A stretch of DNA of 64,000 nucleotides from Actinomadura violacea (GCF_017573465.1 NZ_JAGEPF010000032.1:1-64000), one strand, 5' to 3'. Positions 17,103 to 24,678 are shown, counted from the first letter of the stretch. The notes: generated by a model not told the origin, from the letters alone. Numbers and translations are program-made.

Positions 17103-17213
17103 CGGGTCTTTGTCGACTGGCGTGCTGCCGCTACACCACACCGCCACGAGACGGTGCCAGGACTCGAACCTGGCCATCCAGTTTGGGATCGATAACCGAC
17201 GGGCTTCGACCCG
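17103..17213 (-). ncRNA. YrlA-type Y RNA with tRNA-mimic module
   Basis: The minus-strand transcript folds as follows. The outer stem CGGGTC/GACCCG (17,208-17,213 with 17,103-17,108) and a GTCG/CGAC pair form the Ro-binding stem with the shared element GGGTCGAAGCCC...TCGGTTATC. Next is a 5-bp anticodon-like stem (17,178-17,182 with 17,116-17,120), then a T-arm with loop TTCGAGT (17,157-17,173), then a 7-bp acceptor stem (17,150-17,156 with 17,139-17,145, one G-T pair) closed by the tetraloop TCGT. A D-arm with loop AGCGGCA follows (17,122-17,136). The order 3' half then 5' half matches the tRNA-mimic module described for Salmonella YrlA. It ends 64 nt before the Ro60 start. Confidence 0.85.
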
Positions 17214-17234
17214 CTCCCCGGCCTCCGTTCGGGG

Positions 17235-17340
17235 ACGCGTCAGACCTGGTGCCTGCACGGATGTGGGAACGTCCACCGGAGGAATCACGGAAGAGATAAC
17301 CGATGGGCTTCGACCCGTGCCGGCGCCGGGCCTGACGCGT
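17235..17340 (-). ncRNA. Second Y RNA, without a tRNA-like module
   Basis: A 12-bp terminal helix (17,329-17,340 with 17,235-17,246, one G-U pair) continues through a partly paired 8x8 region into an 8-bp helix (17,313-17,320 with 17,255-17,262). After an internal loop holding GAAG comes a 7-bp helix (17,300-17,306 with 17,273-17,279) and a loop beginning TTATC. The Ro-binding element at 17,295-17,317 differs by one base from that of the first Y RNA. The size is about 106 nt. A possible -10, TATAGA, is at 17,379-17,384, but I see no clear -35. Confidence 0.72.
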
Positions 17341-17470
17341 GCCTCCGACCGTAGGGCGGTGTGGACGGCCCACGCATCTCTATAGGGGGCGTTGTGGTCA
17401 TCATGACCCTAGACAGCTGTATACGACGCTAGATCGGGCTTGGCGGGGCGAGTTCGAGGTGCACACGGGA

Positions 17471-17499
17471 AAGCCCCCCGGCTGGGTGCCGGGGGGCTT
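17471..17499 (-). terminator. Terminator of duplicated cassette B
   Basis: An 11-bp stem (AAGCCCCCCGG with CCGGGGGGCTT) starts 4 bp after the stop codon of the gene at 17,504. Its core is nearly identical to the terminator at 14,158-14,186. Confidence 0.72.
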
Positions 17500-17503
17500 G
17501 GCG

Positions 17504-17926
17504 TCACTCCTGGTCGGGCTCTTCCTGGCGGTTCGCCAGTTCATTGATGGAGTTGAGCGCGATCATCGCTCGACCGCACATGACCTCTGTCCGGTTGAGG
17601 CTGCGGTACCAGAGTTCCGCGTGCCATTCGGGAAGGTCACGCCCCTCGGTGTGGGTGACCAGCAGGAGGCACTGGAGGATCTCCAGCGCCCCCTCCGTGA
17701 TCAGCGCCGCGAGGGTCGCCGGGATCGGCTGGACGTCGATCAGCTCGTCGCGCGCCCGCTGGAGCGCGGCGCACGCGCCGCTGACGCTTTCGGCGTCCTC
17801 GACCTGGAGGTCCGGCAGCCCAATGATGAACGGGAGCTGGGCGAAGATGGCGCGCAGCATCTCCCACACCATCTGGGTCGAGCTGAGGAAGTCCTCACGC
17901 CCCTTGCCCGCGAAGTCGTCTTCCAT
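17504..17926 (-). CDS. Hypothetical helical protein, paralogue B of a duplicated cassette
   Basis: The 140-residue protein is acidic and helical, with a central hydrophobic helix (LRAIFAQLPFIIGLP) and no recognised family. It pairs with the gene at 14,194: same length class, near-identical leader and terminator, but diverged coding sequence. I chose the ATG at 17,926 behind AGAGAGGG; the frame is open to 18,049, which is promoter. It is transcribed toward the Y RNA/Ro60 locus, but a terminator separates them. Confidence 0.7.
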   Translation of the reverse strand: MEDDFAGKGREDFLSSTQMVWEMLRAIFAQLPFIIGLPDLQVEDAESVSGACAALQRARDELIDVQPIPATLAALITEGALEILQCLLLVTHTEGRDLPEWHAELWYRSLNRTEVMCGRAMIALNSINELANRQEEPDQE

Positions 17927-17935
17927 GTGGAAGCC

Positions 17936-18049
17936 CTCTCTGGAGTTGTCAAGGGCCACCGGCAGATTCCGGGGCCCGCCGGTCCGGTGGGCTGTCACCC
18001 CCGCCGTTCCGACACCACAAACACTACCGAAAAGCATGACGTAACGCAA
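17936..18049 (-). promoter_or_regulatory. Duplicated promoter/leader, copy B
   Basis: The second copy of the 114-bp promoter and leader at 14,603-14,716, with one mismatch in my alignment. The -35 TTGCGT and -10 TAGTGT are conserved, as are the leader hairpin and the TGACA repeats. Confidence 0.7.
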
Positions 18050-18157
18050 TACTTTTCAAGGGTTGGCTAGGAGAAGGGGAGCCGGCACGTGGAACGGCCC
18101 GCCACCTACGACAGAGGGCGGCGGGCCGTGGGAAGGGCAGCTCGATAGGGGAGCGGG

Positions 18158-18769
18158 TCAGAGGCGCCGGTAGGCGGTGACGCGCTGCCCGTGCTCGGGG
18201 TCCTCGGTCACCACCGCGGTGAGTCGCGCGCCAGGGAGGTCCTCCTTCGCCAAGCCGGTGTCTCGAACGATGTCGGCGGCCGGCACCCGGAGCGGGTTCT
18301 CGGACGTACGGTTGCCGAACACCAGCTCGGCGGAGTCGCCGAACAGAAGCATCACCCAGACCTCCACGCGCTCATCGCCGGGCTCGTCGACGTGCTTCAC
18401 CGCCACGCGGCCGCCCATGGCGGCGTCCACGTCGGTCAGGGAGGCGCCCATCAGCGACATGTCGCCCCACACGCCGTACAGCTTGACGCCGTGCTCGTCG
18501 GCGAGCTGCGCCAGTCGCCGGCGCTCGGCGTGGTCGCGGGTCAGCATTTCCGGCGACGCCGTGATCAGCCTGGTGACCTCGCCGCCCTCGATCGCCTCCT
18601 GCACGCGGACGTAGTCGGGTCGGTGGTTATCCATGCCGCTGGCGACGTCCCGGTAGACGTGCGCGACGTCCCAGCCGCGGCGGGCGGCGAGCGCGCGGCA
18701 CGCCTCCTCGGCGCGCTCCAGGTCGTTGTGCGAGCCGTCGGCGGTACGCAGGTAGATGACGGTGCTCAT
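18158..18769 (-). CDS. Serine-recombinase-like N-terminal domain protein lacking the catalytic Ser
   Basis: Residues 1-110 resemble the N-terminal resolvase fold (VIYLRTADGSHNDLERAEEACRALA in outline, then GWDVAHVYRDVASG, a PDYVRVQEAIEGGEV helix and DEHGVKLYG). The catalytic Ser normally found in the YxRxS motif is replaced: the sequence reads YLRTAD. There is no recombinase zinc-ribbon or coiled-coil domain. Instead about 90 residues of an unrecognised beta-rich domain follow. It is likely a non-catalytic derivative, perhaps a DNA-binding accessory factor for the neighbouring integrase. It lies just downstream of the integrase gene. Confidence 0.72.
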   Translation of the reverse strand: MSTVIYLRTADGSHNDLERAEEACRALAARRGWDVAHVYRDVASGMDNHRPDYVRVQEAIEGGEVTRLITASPEMLTRDHAERRRLAQLADEHGVKLYGVWGDMSLMGASLTDVDAAMGGRVAVKHVDEPGDERVEVWVMLLFGDSAELVFGNRTSENPLRVPAADIVRDTGLAKEDLPGARLTAVVTEDPEHGQRVTAYRRL

Positions 18770-18843
18770 GATCGTCCTTACGTGTTTCGGGGCGCCGTAG
18801 CGCCATTGTCGTGGAAGGGCCCGTTCGCGCGGGCTTGATCGGG

Positions 18844-19893
18844 TTAGGCGGCGAGCGCGTGGACATCCGCCGGGGTCGGCAGCGGCAGCATCTCCACGGT
18901 CTCCTGGAGCGCGGTGTCGTCGCGGCGGTCGTAGCGGGCGGTGGTGGCGACGTTGGCGTGGCCGGCCTGCCGCTGCGCGAGCGGGAGGTCACCGCCGATC
19001 GCCAGGAAGTTGGAGATGAACGTGCGGCGCAGGTCGTGCGGGGTGAAGACCGCGACCCTCGCCTGGGCGCAGCGGACTTCCAGCCGGTAGTTGATCGAGC
19101 TGCGCTTCAGCGGCCGGTTCTGGATGGCTCCGGACCAGTGGACGGGCCGGAACAGCGGGCCGGTGCCGGGCGGGACCAGCGCGAGCCAGGCGTTGAGCCA
19201 TTCGGCGGCGCGGGCATGGAGGTAGACGGTGCGTTCCTTGTTGCCCTTCCCGACGATCAGCAGCGTTCGCAGCGCAGCGTCGTAGTGGGAGCGGCGGAGA
19301 CTGACGACCTCCGAGCGACGGATCCCGGTCGCGTGCATCACCGCGAACATCGCGGCGTCGCGGACCCCCGCGGCAGGGTTGTCGTCGTCGGCGAGGCAGG
19401 CCTGCAGAAGCTTGGTGAACTCGTCGGCGCCGACGGCGCGGCCGGTGGGCTCTCGATGGCCCTTGACCGGCTCGATGTCGGCGGCGGCCTCGTGATCATC
19501 GGCGCTCATCAGCCCGTGCCGGCGACAAAACCGCAGTGTGCACCGCAACGCCACGATGTGCTGATTGACGTAGGCGGGGGACCACGGGTCGCCGTCTGGG
19601 CGGGTCTGCTCGCGCAGCGCGGTACGGATCTTCTGGGTGTGGTCGAACCGCAGCTTCCACCATGCGAGTTGCTCGGGTGGGGGAGGGGCCTCGCCCTCGG
19701 CCGTGGGGATCACGAGAGCGGCGATGTGGACCAGACGCTCGCGCATGGTGCGGCGCGACTCGGCCGAGTCGAGAGACTCGATGTAGGTCGTGACCGGGCA
19801 GGGGTCGGGGACGGCGCCCAGGAGAAGCCCGGCGGGGCCCCGCACCAGCGGCACGGCGCCGGAGCGGGGGAGCGCTTCGGTCATCACGGACAT
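18844..19893 (-). CDS. int: Tyrosine recombinase (integrase) of the element
   Basis: The 349-residue protein has an N-terminal SAM-like core-binding region (about 35-135) and a complete catalytic domain: Arg in TGIRRSE (about 192), Lys in VGKGNKER (about 216-219), HDLRR (His 286, Arg 289), the second His in QAGHAN (about 312) and the Tyr nucleophile in TARYDRR (about 321). Such enzymes catalyse site-specific integration and excision. Unusually it lies about 18 kb from the visible right end. It is followed by the resolvase-like gene and preceded by the transfer genes. Confidence 0.92.
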   Translation of the reverse strand: MSVMTEALPRSGAVPLVRGPAGLLLGAVPDPCPVTTYIESLDSAESRRTMRERLVHIAALVIPTAEGEAPPPPEQLAWWKLRFDHTQKIRTALREQTRPDGDPWSPAYVNQHIVALRCTLRFCRRHGLMSADDHEAAADIEPVKGHREPTGRAVGADEFTKLLQACLADDDNPAAGVRDAAMFAVMHATGIRRSEVVSLRRSHYDAALRTLLIVGKGNKERTVYLHARAAEWLNAWLALVPPGTGPLFRPVHWSGAIQNRPLKRSSINYRLEVRCAQARVAVFTPHDLRRTFISNFLAIGGDLPLAQRQAGHANVATTARYDRRDDTALQETVEMLPLPTPADVHALAA

Positions 19894-20026
19894 CCCGAAA
19901 TGATCATGTGACTGATGGGAATTGGCATTCTGTCGAGTTACCTTCTGGGGCGGCTGGGCGCTTAGAACAGCGTTACGGAGAGCGATCGGCGGCGGCTGCT
20001 TCTCGCCGGCCGCGCAGGCTCCTCCT

Positions 20027-20341
20027 TCACGCAGGGGTTGCGTTCAGGTTCGCGAGCCGGTTCCGGCCGGCGGGCGTGAGCGCGTACCGGCCGGACTGCC
20101 CGTCCTTGGTCACCAGGCCGCGTGCGGCGTAGGCGATCAGCTGGTCCTTCACCAGGCACGGCGACCAGGCCGCCGCAGCCGCGATCTTCTCCAGGGTGAG
20201 CGCGTGGTCCGCCACGGTCGCCAGGAGCGTCCGGTCGACGTCGTCCCATGCCTTCGCTGGCTGGACCGGGCGCCGCGCCGGCGGGCGCGGGCGCGGGACG
20301 GGACGGTGGCCGGGCATCCGCTCAACGGTGTTCATGATCAT
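20027..20341 (-). CDS. Small winged-helix DNA-binding protein
   Basis: The 104-residue product has a basic, Pro/Arg-rich N terminus and a winged-helix core (VDRTLLATVADHALTLEKIA, then LVKDQLIAYAARGLVTKDG and a wing strand SGRYALTPAGRNRLA). The core resembles the C-terminal winged helix of the translocase encoded immediately upstream. The ATG at 20,341 sits behind GAGGAG. It probably binds DNA, either as a regulator or as part of the transfer machinery. Confidence 0.75.
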   Translation of the reverse strand: MIMNTVERMPGHRPVPRPRPPARRPVQPAKAWDDVDRTLLATVADHALTLEKIAAAAAWSPCLVKDQLIAYAARGLVTKDGQSGRYALTPAGRNRLANLNATPA

Positions 20342-20359
20342 TGTGTTCTCCTCGGTCGT

Positions 20360-22348
20360 TTAGGCCGCGGCCATCTGGGACGTCAGTGCGTCACGTCCGG
20401 CGTCGCTGATCTGGTAGGGGCCGCGCTCCTTGTGGTTCAGGAGCCCGGCCTCGGTGAGCTGCTGCAACGCGAGCACGACCGTGCGGCCGGCGATCTGCTC
20501 GTCCTCGGGCAGCCCGTAGAAGTACTGCTTGACCTCGATCGCCGTGCGGGTGGCTCCGTCGGCGAACAGCGCTAGGACCCGCTCGCGGGCCCGTGGCTTC
20601 GCGGTGGTCTGCGCCTCCCCCGTCGTGGCGGCGGTGGGGGCACCGGTTTCGAGTCGGGGCGGCACCGGCACCCCGTCCTCGTCCAGCTCGGGGATCTCCC
20701 CCACCACGTCGTCGGGGACGGCGGGGTGCCCCGACTGCGACCAGCCGTAGGCGTCGACCGGCAGCAGCGTCCGCATCGTTGTGGGCCGGTCGGCGCCCGG
20801 CGCGAACGCGAACCCCAGCCCGGATGTGGACGTCCCGTCCGGCCACTCCTTCGGCAGCAGCACGGGGTCGACCGGCATTGCTCCGTTGAACGCGGCCCCG
20901 CCCGACAACGCGTTAGCCGTGCGCAGTACCACCACGTTCCCAGAGGCGACGGCGTCCTTGATCTGCTGGGAGTCGCCCAGCGACCCCTGTAGCGGCACCT
21001 GCGTGATCAGCCGGAACTTCAGCCCGCATTTGCGGGACATAGCGATGATCTCCTCGACCAGGGCGCAGCAGATCGCATCAGCGAGGATCACCTGCGCCTC
21101 GTCGATCGTGATAGCGATCAGGGGTAGGCCGTGCCGGGGGTCGCCCGGCGTGAACTCCTCCACGCCCTCGATCAGGCGGCTTCGCTCGTCAATCCATTCA
21201 AGGCTCGACAGCAGCTCGTTGCGGGCGTACATGCGGGCCCGCGCCTCGAACAGCAGCTTGCGCGCCTCCGGGATGGTGCCGGCGAACTTCGGCACGGACT
21301 TCTTCCAGCCCGAGTAGGACTGGCCGCGCTGCGGGTCGATCAGCCACGACACCACGAGCCCGGAGTGCCGCTCCTCGGCGAGCAGCATCTTCACCAGTGC
21401 CGACTTGCCCGCGTCGGTGGTGCCGGCGATGAGGGTGTGGACGGGGCCGTGGCCGCGTCGCCAGTGCCGGTACGGGACGGCCGCCAGGTCGCTGTAGATG
21501 CCGATCTGCGAGACGCCGGTGCCGACGTCCAGTGTCGGGCCGTCCCAGCGCCGGACCTGCTGCAGCGGGTTGTCGGGCTGCACCAGGATGACCGCCAGGT
21601 GCAGGCCGCGGGGGTGCGGCTCGATCGACAGCTGGTCGGCGCGCAGCCGCAGCCGGGCGCCGATGTCCTTCACGCGGGCCTGGGCGGTGTCGGAAGTGCC
21701 GTCGTGGAGTTCGATGACGCCCCGCCAGCCACCGGGAGTCTCCGCCAGCTCCAGCAGCCGCGACGCCGGCAGAGGCCCTTGCGGGCAGGCGACACGCGCC
21801 GCCCAGACCTGCCGGACCTCCTCGTCCCACCCCACCGCGGACTCGGCGGGATCGGCCGAGCGGGGACGTACCCGATGGTGCACCCACCACGGGACGGCCA
21901 ACGCCGCGCCGGCGGTCCACAGAGCGCTGTCCACCGCGGTCACCCCGGTGTCGGTCGCGGCTGCGGTCCATGTGATCGCGGCAGCCCACACGGCCGCGCC
22001 ATACAGCCGCTCAGGGGCGCGGTCGAGACGGTGACGCCCGCGCAGTCCCCACCAGGTCAGGCCGGCGCTCGCGGCGACGCCAGCGACAAGCGCCGGCGCG
22101 GTCGCGGTGGCGTGCGCGACCGCTGCGGCGGCATGCAGACCCCCCATCAGCCCCAGCGGTGCGAGGTGCTTACGATGCCGGAACGTGCGCGGCCTGAACC
22201 GGGTCGGCCGCTGACCATCGAGGCCGCGGGTGTCGTGGCCGAAGTGGGGCGCGGGCGGTGTGCTCTGGGCATGCGCGGCGACCTGAGCGCGCAGCAACTC
22301 CATCTCTTCCTGCATCTCCGTGATCGCCCGACTGGTCCGCTTGCCCAT
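20360..22348 (-). CDS. FtsK/SpoIIIE-type DNA translocase (TraB-like)
   Basis: The 662-residue protein has a short basic N terminus, hydrophobic segments at about 62-100 and 118-155 that could anchor it in the membrane, then an ATPase domain with Walker A AGTTDAGKS at about 308-316 and Walker B LIAITIDEAQ at about 410-419. A winged helix near 590-655 probably binds the transfer site, as in TraB. Proteins of this type move double-stranded DNA between mycelial cells in actinomycetes. I chose the ATG at 22,348 after AAGGAG. The pattern of neighbours, small membrane proteins and DUF2637, is typical of AICE transfer regions. Confidence 0.9.
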   Translation of the reverse strand: MGKRTSRAITEMQEEMELLRAQVAAHAQSTPPAPHFGHDTRGLDGQRPTRFRPRTFRHRKHLAPLGLMGGLHAAAAVAHATATAPALVAGVAASAGLTWWGLRGRHRLDRAPERLYGAAVWAAAITWTAAATDTGVTAVDSALWTAGAALAVPWWVHHRVRPRSADPAESAVGWDEEVRQVWAARVACPQGPLPASRLLELAETPGGWRGVIELHDGTSDTAQARVKDIGARLRLRADQLSIEPHPRGLHLAVILVQPDNPLQQVRRWDGPTLDVGTGVSQIGIYSDLAAVPYRHWRRGHGPVHTLIAGTTDAGKSALVKMLLAEERHSGLVVSWLIDPQRGQSYSGWKKSVPKFAGTIPEARKLLFEARARMYARNELLSSLEWIDERSRLIEGVEEFTPGDPRHGLPLIAITIDEAQVILADAICCALVEEIIAMSRKCGLKFRLITQVPLQGSLGDSQQIKDAVASGNVVVLRTANALSGGAAFNGAMPVDPVLLPKEWPDGTSTSGLGFAFAPGADRPTTMRTLLPVDAYGWSQSGHPAVPDDVVGEIPELDEDGVPVPPRLETGAPTAATTGEAQTTAKPRARERVLALFADGATRTAIEVKQYFYGLPEDEQIAGRTVVLALQQLTEAGLLNHKERGPYQISDAGRDALTSQMAAA

Positions 22349-22377
22349 GAGTACGGTCTCCTTCCTGGTGGGCGAGG

Positions 22378-23352
22378 TCAGCTGGTGCCGAAGTCGCGGT
22401 CGGAGCGAGCACCAGTCGAGGCCTCGACCTCGGCCTTGAGCCGGTGGGTGCGGTTGAGGTGATCCAGCGCCGCCCGGAAGGCCGCGATCGCCGCTGCGTG
22501 CGCGGATGCTGCGGTGCGCATGCTGCTTGAGGCGGCACCCACGGCGTTGTGGGCGCGGCGCTGGGCGGTGAGCGCTGCGCCGGCCGCTTCCATGGCCTCG
22601 TGAACACGGGTCAGCGCGGCAGGCTCCAGGCTGTGCCGGTAGCACGCGGCCTCCAGCTGGCCCAGCACCGTCAGCGTCGAGTTGATCTGGTCGCAGAGCG
22701 CCTCGGAGGAGTCGGTGAGCTTGCGCGCCGACGAGGCGACATGGTCGGCCTGGGCGCGATCATTCTCACCGGAGGCGATGAGGCGGGCCCAGCCCGCGAG
22801 GACTGCGCGGAGACCGATGATCTCGCCGTTCTTCGGTCGTTCGGTGTTAGCCATCGGTTCTCCAAAGGGAACGGGGGCGGGGGCCTGGGCGGAGCGGGGT
22901 GACGTTTCCGGAGGCGGGCCGGTGCGGGGCGGCTCGGCCGCCGGGTCGGGTCTGGTGCCGGTGCCTGAGTCGGGGGCGGCCGGGATGTCCTGCGGGCCGT
23001 CGTGCTGTTCGTCGACGTCCTGCGCGTCGTGGTCCTGCTCATCGGCGTCGATGGTGGGGTCATCTGCCATGTCATCCACCGCGGGGTCGGGCCGGGGGGT
23101 GCGACGGCCGGCGAAGGAGCTGAATGCCCCCGCGGCGCGGTTCGCCAGCCGGGCGACGGTCGCCGCGGCGGACAGCACCACCTCGGCGAACTCGCCGTCG
23201 TGATCGCGGGCCCATTTGGCGTACCCGTCGCTGGTCATCCCCGCGCGCCACCGCCGGGCGGTCTTGACCCACTCCTCGGAGTGGACGTAGCCGGTCCATC
23301 CCAGCCAGGCCGTGAACGCGACCGCGAGCACGGCCGCCGCAGTCCGGTCCAT
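22378..23352 (-). CDS. Hypothetical membrane protein with coiled-coil-like C terminus
   Basis: The 324-residue protein opens with a hydrophobic segment (AAAVLAVAFTAWLGWTGYV), followed by a long Asp/Pro-rich disordered region (about 80-165) and then an Ala-rich helical domain (about 190-315). The start ATG shares an ATGA overlap with the stop of the upstream gene. Position next to the translocase suggests a role in conjugation, possibly as a spread protein; no family was recognised. Confidence 0.75.
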   Translation of the reverse strand: MDRTAAAVLAVAFTAWLGWTGYVHSEEWVKTARRWRAGMTSDGYAKWARDHDGEFAEVVLSAAATVARLANRAAGAFSSFAGRRTPRPDPAVDDMADDPTIDADEQDHDAQDVDEQHDGPQDIPAAPDSGTGTRPDPAAEPPRTGPPPETSPRSAQAPAPVPFGEPMANTERPKNGEIIGLRAVLAGWARLIASGENDRAQADHVASSARKLTDSSEALCDQINSTLTVLGQLEAACYRHSLEPAALTRVHEAMEAAGAALTAQRRAHNAVGAASSSMRTAASAHAAAIAAFRAALDHLNRTHRLKAEVEASTGARSDRDFGTS

Positions 23353-23819
23353 CAGCGGGACGTCCCGCCGACCATCCGGACGGCGATGTTCACGGCCATG
23401 TCGCTGCCGCCGTCGATGAGGCTGTCGCCTACCGCGCCGAGCGCACCGCCGATACCGACGACGAACGCCAGCGGCAGGATGAACGCGGCCCACTCGTCAC
23501 GAACCTGCGGCTTGTTCTTGGGGTGGAGGCTGTGCAGCGTGAAGATCCCGCTGATCAGCACGGCCACGGCAGGGATCGCGACGATCAGGCCGGCCGTGCC
23601 CTCAGTGAGGTTGTCGCCGCCGAACTCGCGGAGAAGCGCGAACCCCTGGACGACCCAGGTGCCGAACGCGACCGAGGCACATATGCCGACGGTGAGCATC
23701 ATGACCAGTCGGACGGTCGGCAGGATCCGCTTCTGCGTCAACGCCCAACGGATGGAGAAGGCCATCGCGCCGGTGGTCGCGGCCCCGGCCGTCGTTCCAG
23801 CGGCGACGAGTCCATTCAT
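23352..23819 (-). CDS. Hypothetical membrane protein of the transfer region
   Basis: The 155-residue protein has four hydrophobic stretches (for example VRLVMMLTVGICASVAFG and AFILPLAFVVGIGGALG) with short polar loops. I chose the ATG at 23,819, preceded by GAAGGA. It is coupled by ATGA overlap to the gene downstream and belongs to the run of small membrane proteins typical of spread (spd) genes in actinobacterial conjugative elements. Confidence 0.78.
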   Translation of the reverse strand: MNGLVAAGTTAGAATTGAMAFSIRWALTQKRILPTVRLVMMLTVGICASVAFGTWVVQGFALLREFGGDNLTEGTAGLIVAIPAVAVLISGIFTLHSLHPKNKPQVRDEWAAFILPLAFVVGIGGALGAVGDSLIDGGSDMAVNIAVRMVGGTSR

Positions 23820-23839
23820 GACGATCTGTTCCTTCGAGG

Positions 23840-24457
23840 TCAGAGGGTGGTGAGCCAGGCGACGCTGCCGCAGAACGCCAGCAGCACCAGGAGGGCGGGG
23901 TACTGGACCGCGTACACCACGGCGTAGGCGGCGGCGCAGACGACGACGCAGACAGCGCCGGCGGCGTAGTAGACGGCAGCCGCGGCCCCGGTCGGCTGTC
24001 GCCGGGCCGCCTGGTGGACGCGGGCGGCGAGCTCGCCGAGCGAGCCGAGGGGGCCGCCTCCGTACGGCAGGTGCGCCAGGTAGGCGGGCGCGAGCGCGGC
24101 GCAGCAGATCGCGCATGCCAGATACCAGCCGAGCCAGACCGCCAGCCGCGGCAGTGGCGCCTCGTGCGCGTCGACGCGTTCGTCAACGCGATCGGACATG
24201 GCCTGCACAGTCGGCGGCGGGGACGCTATCGGCGGCTGCTTGCCGAGTGTCCGGGCAGCGCGGGACACCCATCGGGGTGCGGGCGCGCCCAGTACACCGT
24301 CACCCTGAGTGGTGGCGGTCGTGGTAGCGTCCTCTCGCGCGCGCACGCACGCGCGTCGCGCCTGCGCGTTGGGCTCCCCGAGGATGGGGACGAACGGCAT
24401 TGCCTCTTGCTCTTGCTCTTCGTGCCTGCGCTGCCAGGCGTCACTGTGGGTGGTCAT
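23840..24457 (-). CDS. Hypothetical membrane protein of the transfer region
   Basis: The 205-residue protein has a charged N-terminal 100 residues, then membrane segments (AVWLGWYLACAICCAALAP and two C-terminal ones ending LLVLLAFCGSVAWL). The ATG at 24,457 overlaps the upstream stop as ATGA. A short tandem run of CGCACG bases at about 24,338-24,353 encodes an Arg/Ala-rich stretch. I recognise no family. Confidence 0.75.
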   Translation of the reverse strand: MTTHSDAWQRRHEEQEQEAMPFVPILGEPNAQARRACVRAREDATTTATTQGDGVLGAPAPRWVSRAARTLGKQPPIASPPPTVQAMSDRVDERVDAHEAPLPRLAVWLGWYLACAICCAALAPAYLAHLPYGGGPLGSLGELAARVHQAARRQPTGAAAAVYYAAGAVCVVVCAAAYAVVYAVQYPALLVLLAFCGSVAWLTTL

Positions 24458-24678
24458 TCGCGGTTTCCGAAGCTGATGGTTCGTGCGAGGTCGGCGAGGG
24501 TGTACGCGGCCTCTTCGGCGGCCTTGTCTGCCTGGTCGGGGTGAGCGTCGAGCGCAGCCTTGAGGTAGTCGACGGCGTGACCGAGCCGGCTTCGCCACGT
24601 CGTGGCCTCCCTGATCCGGGCCATGTACATGTCGTCGCGGCGGTAGGGGACCAGGTCTCTTCTGCGAAGGCGGCCCAT
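24454..24678 (-). CDS. Small hypothetical protein (74 aa)
   Basis: A small basic-then-acidic helical protein (HAVDYLKAALDAHPDQADKA) without recognised family. Its ATG overlaps the upstream stop by one base (TGATG) and its stop overlaps the next start as ATGA, so it is tightly coupled within the transfer operon. Confidence 0.72.
   Translation of the reverse strand: MGRLRRRDLVPYRRDDMYMARIREATTWRSRLGHAVDYLKAALDAHPDQADKAAEEAAYTLADLARTISFGNRE

Noticed and set aside
17103..17213. A true circularly permuted tRNA gene, or a tRNA split by a permuted group I intron.
   Set aside because: The two sides of the anticodon loop do not join into a sensible 7-nt loop, the acceptor ends are joined by only a tetraloop with no room for processing, no group I core was seen, and the Ro-binding element and Ro60 neighbour explain the structure better.
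24336..24355. A CGCACG run as a regulatory microsatellite.
   Set aside because: It lies in frame inside the membrane-protein gene and encodes Arg/Ala; no further evidence.
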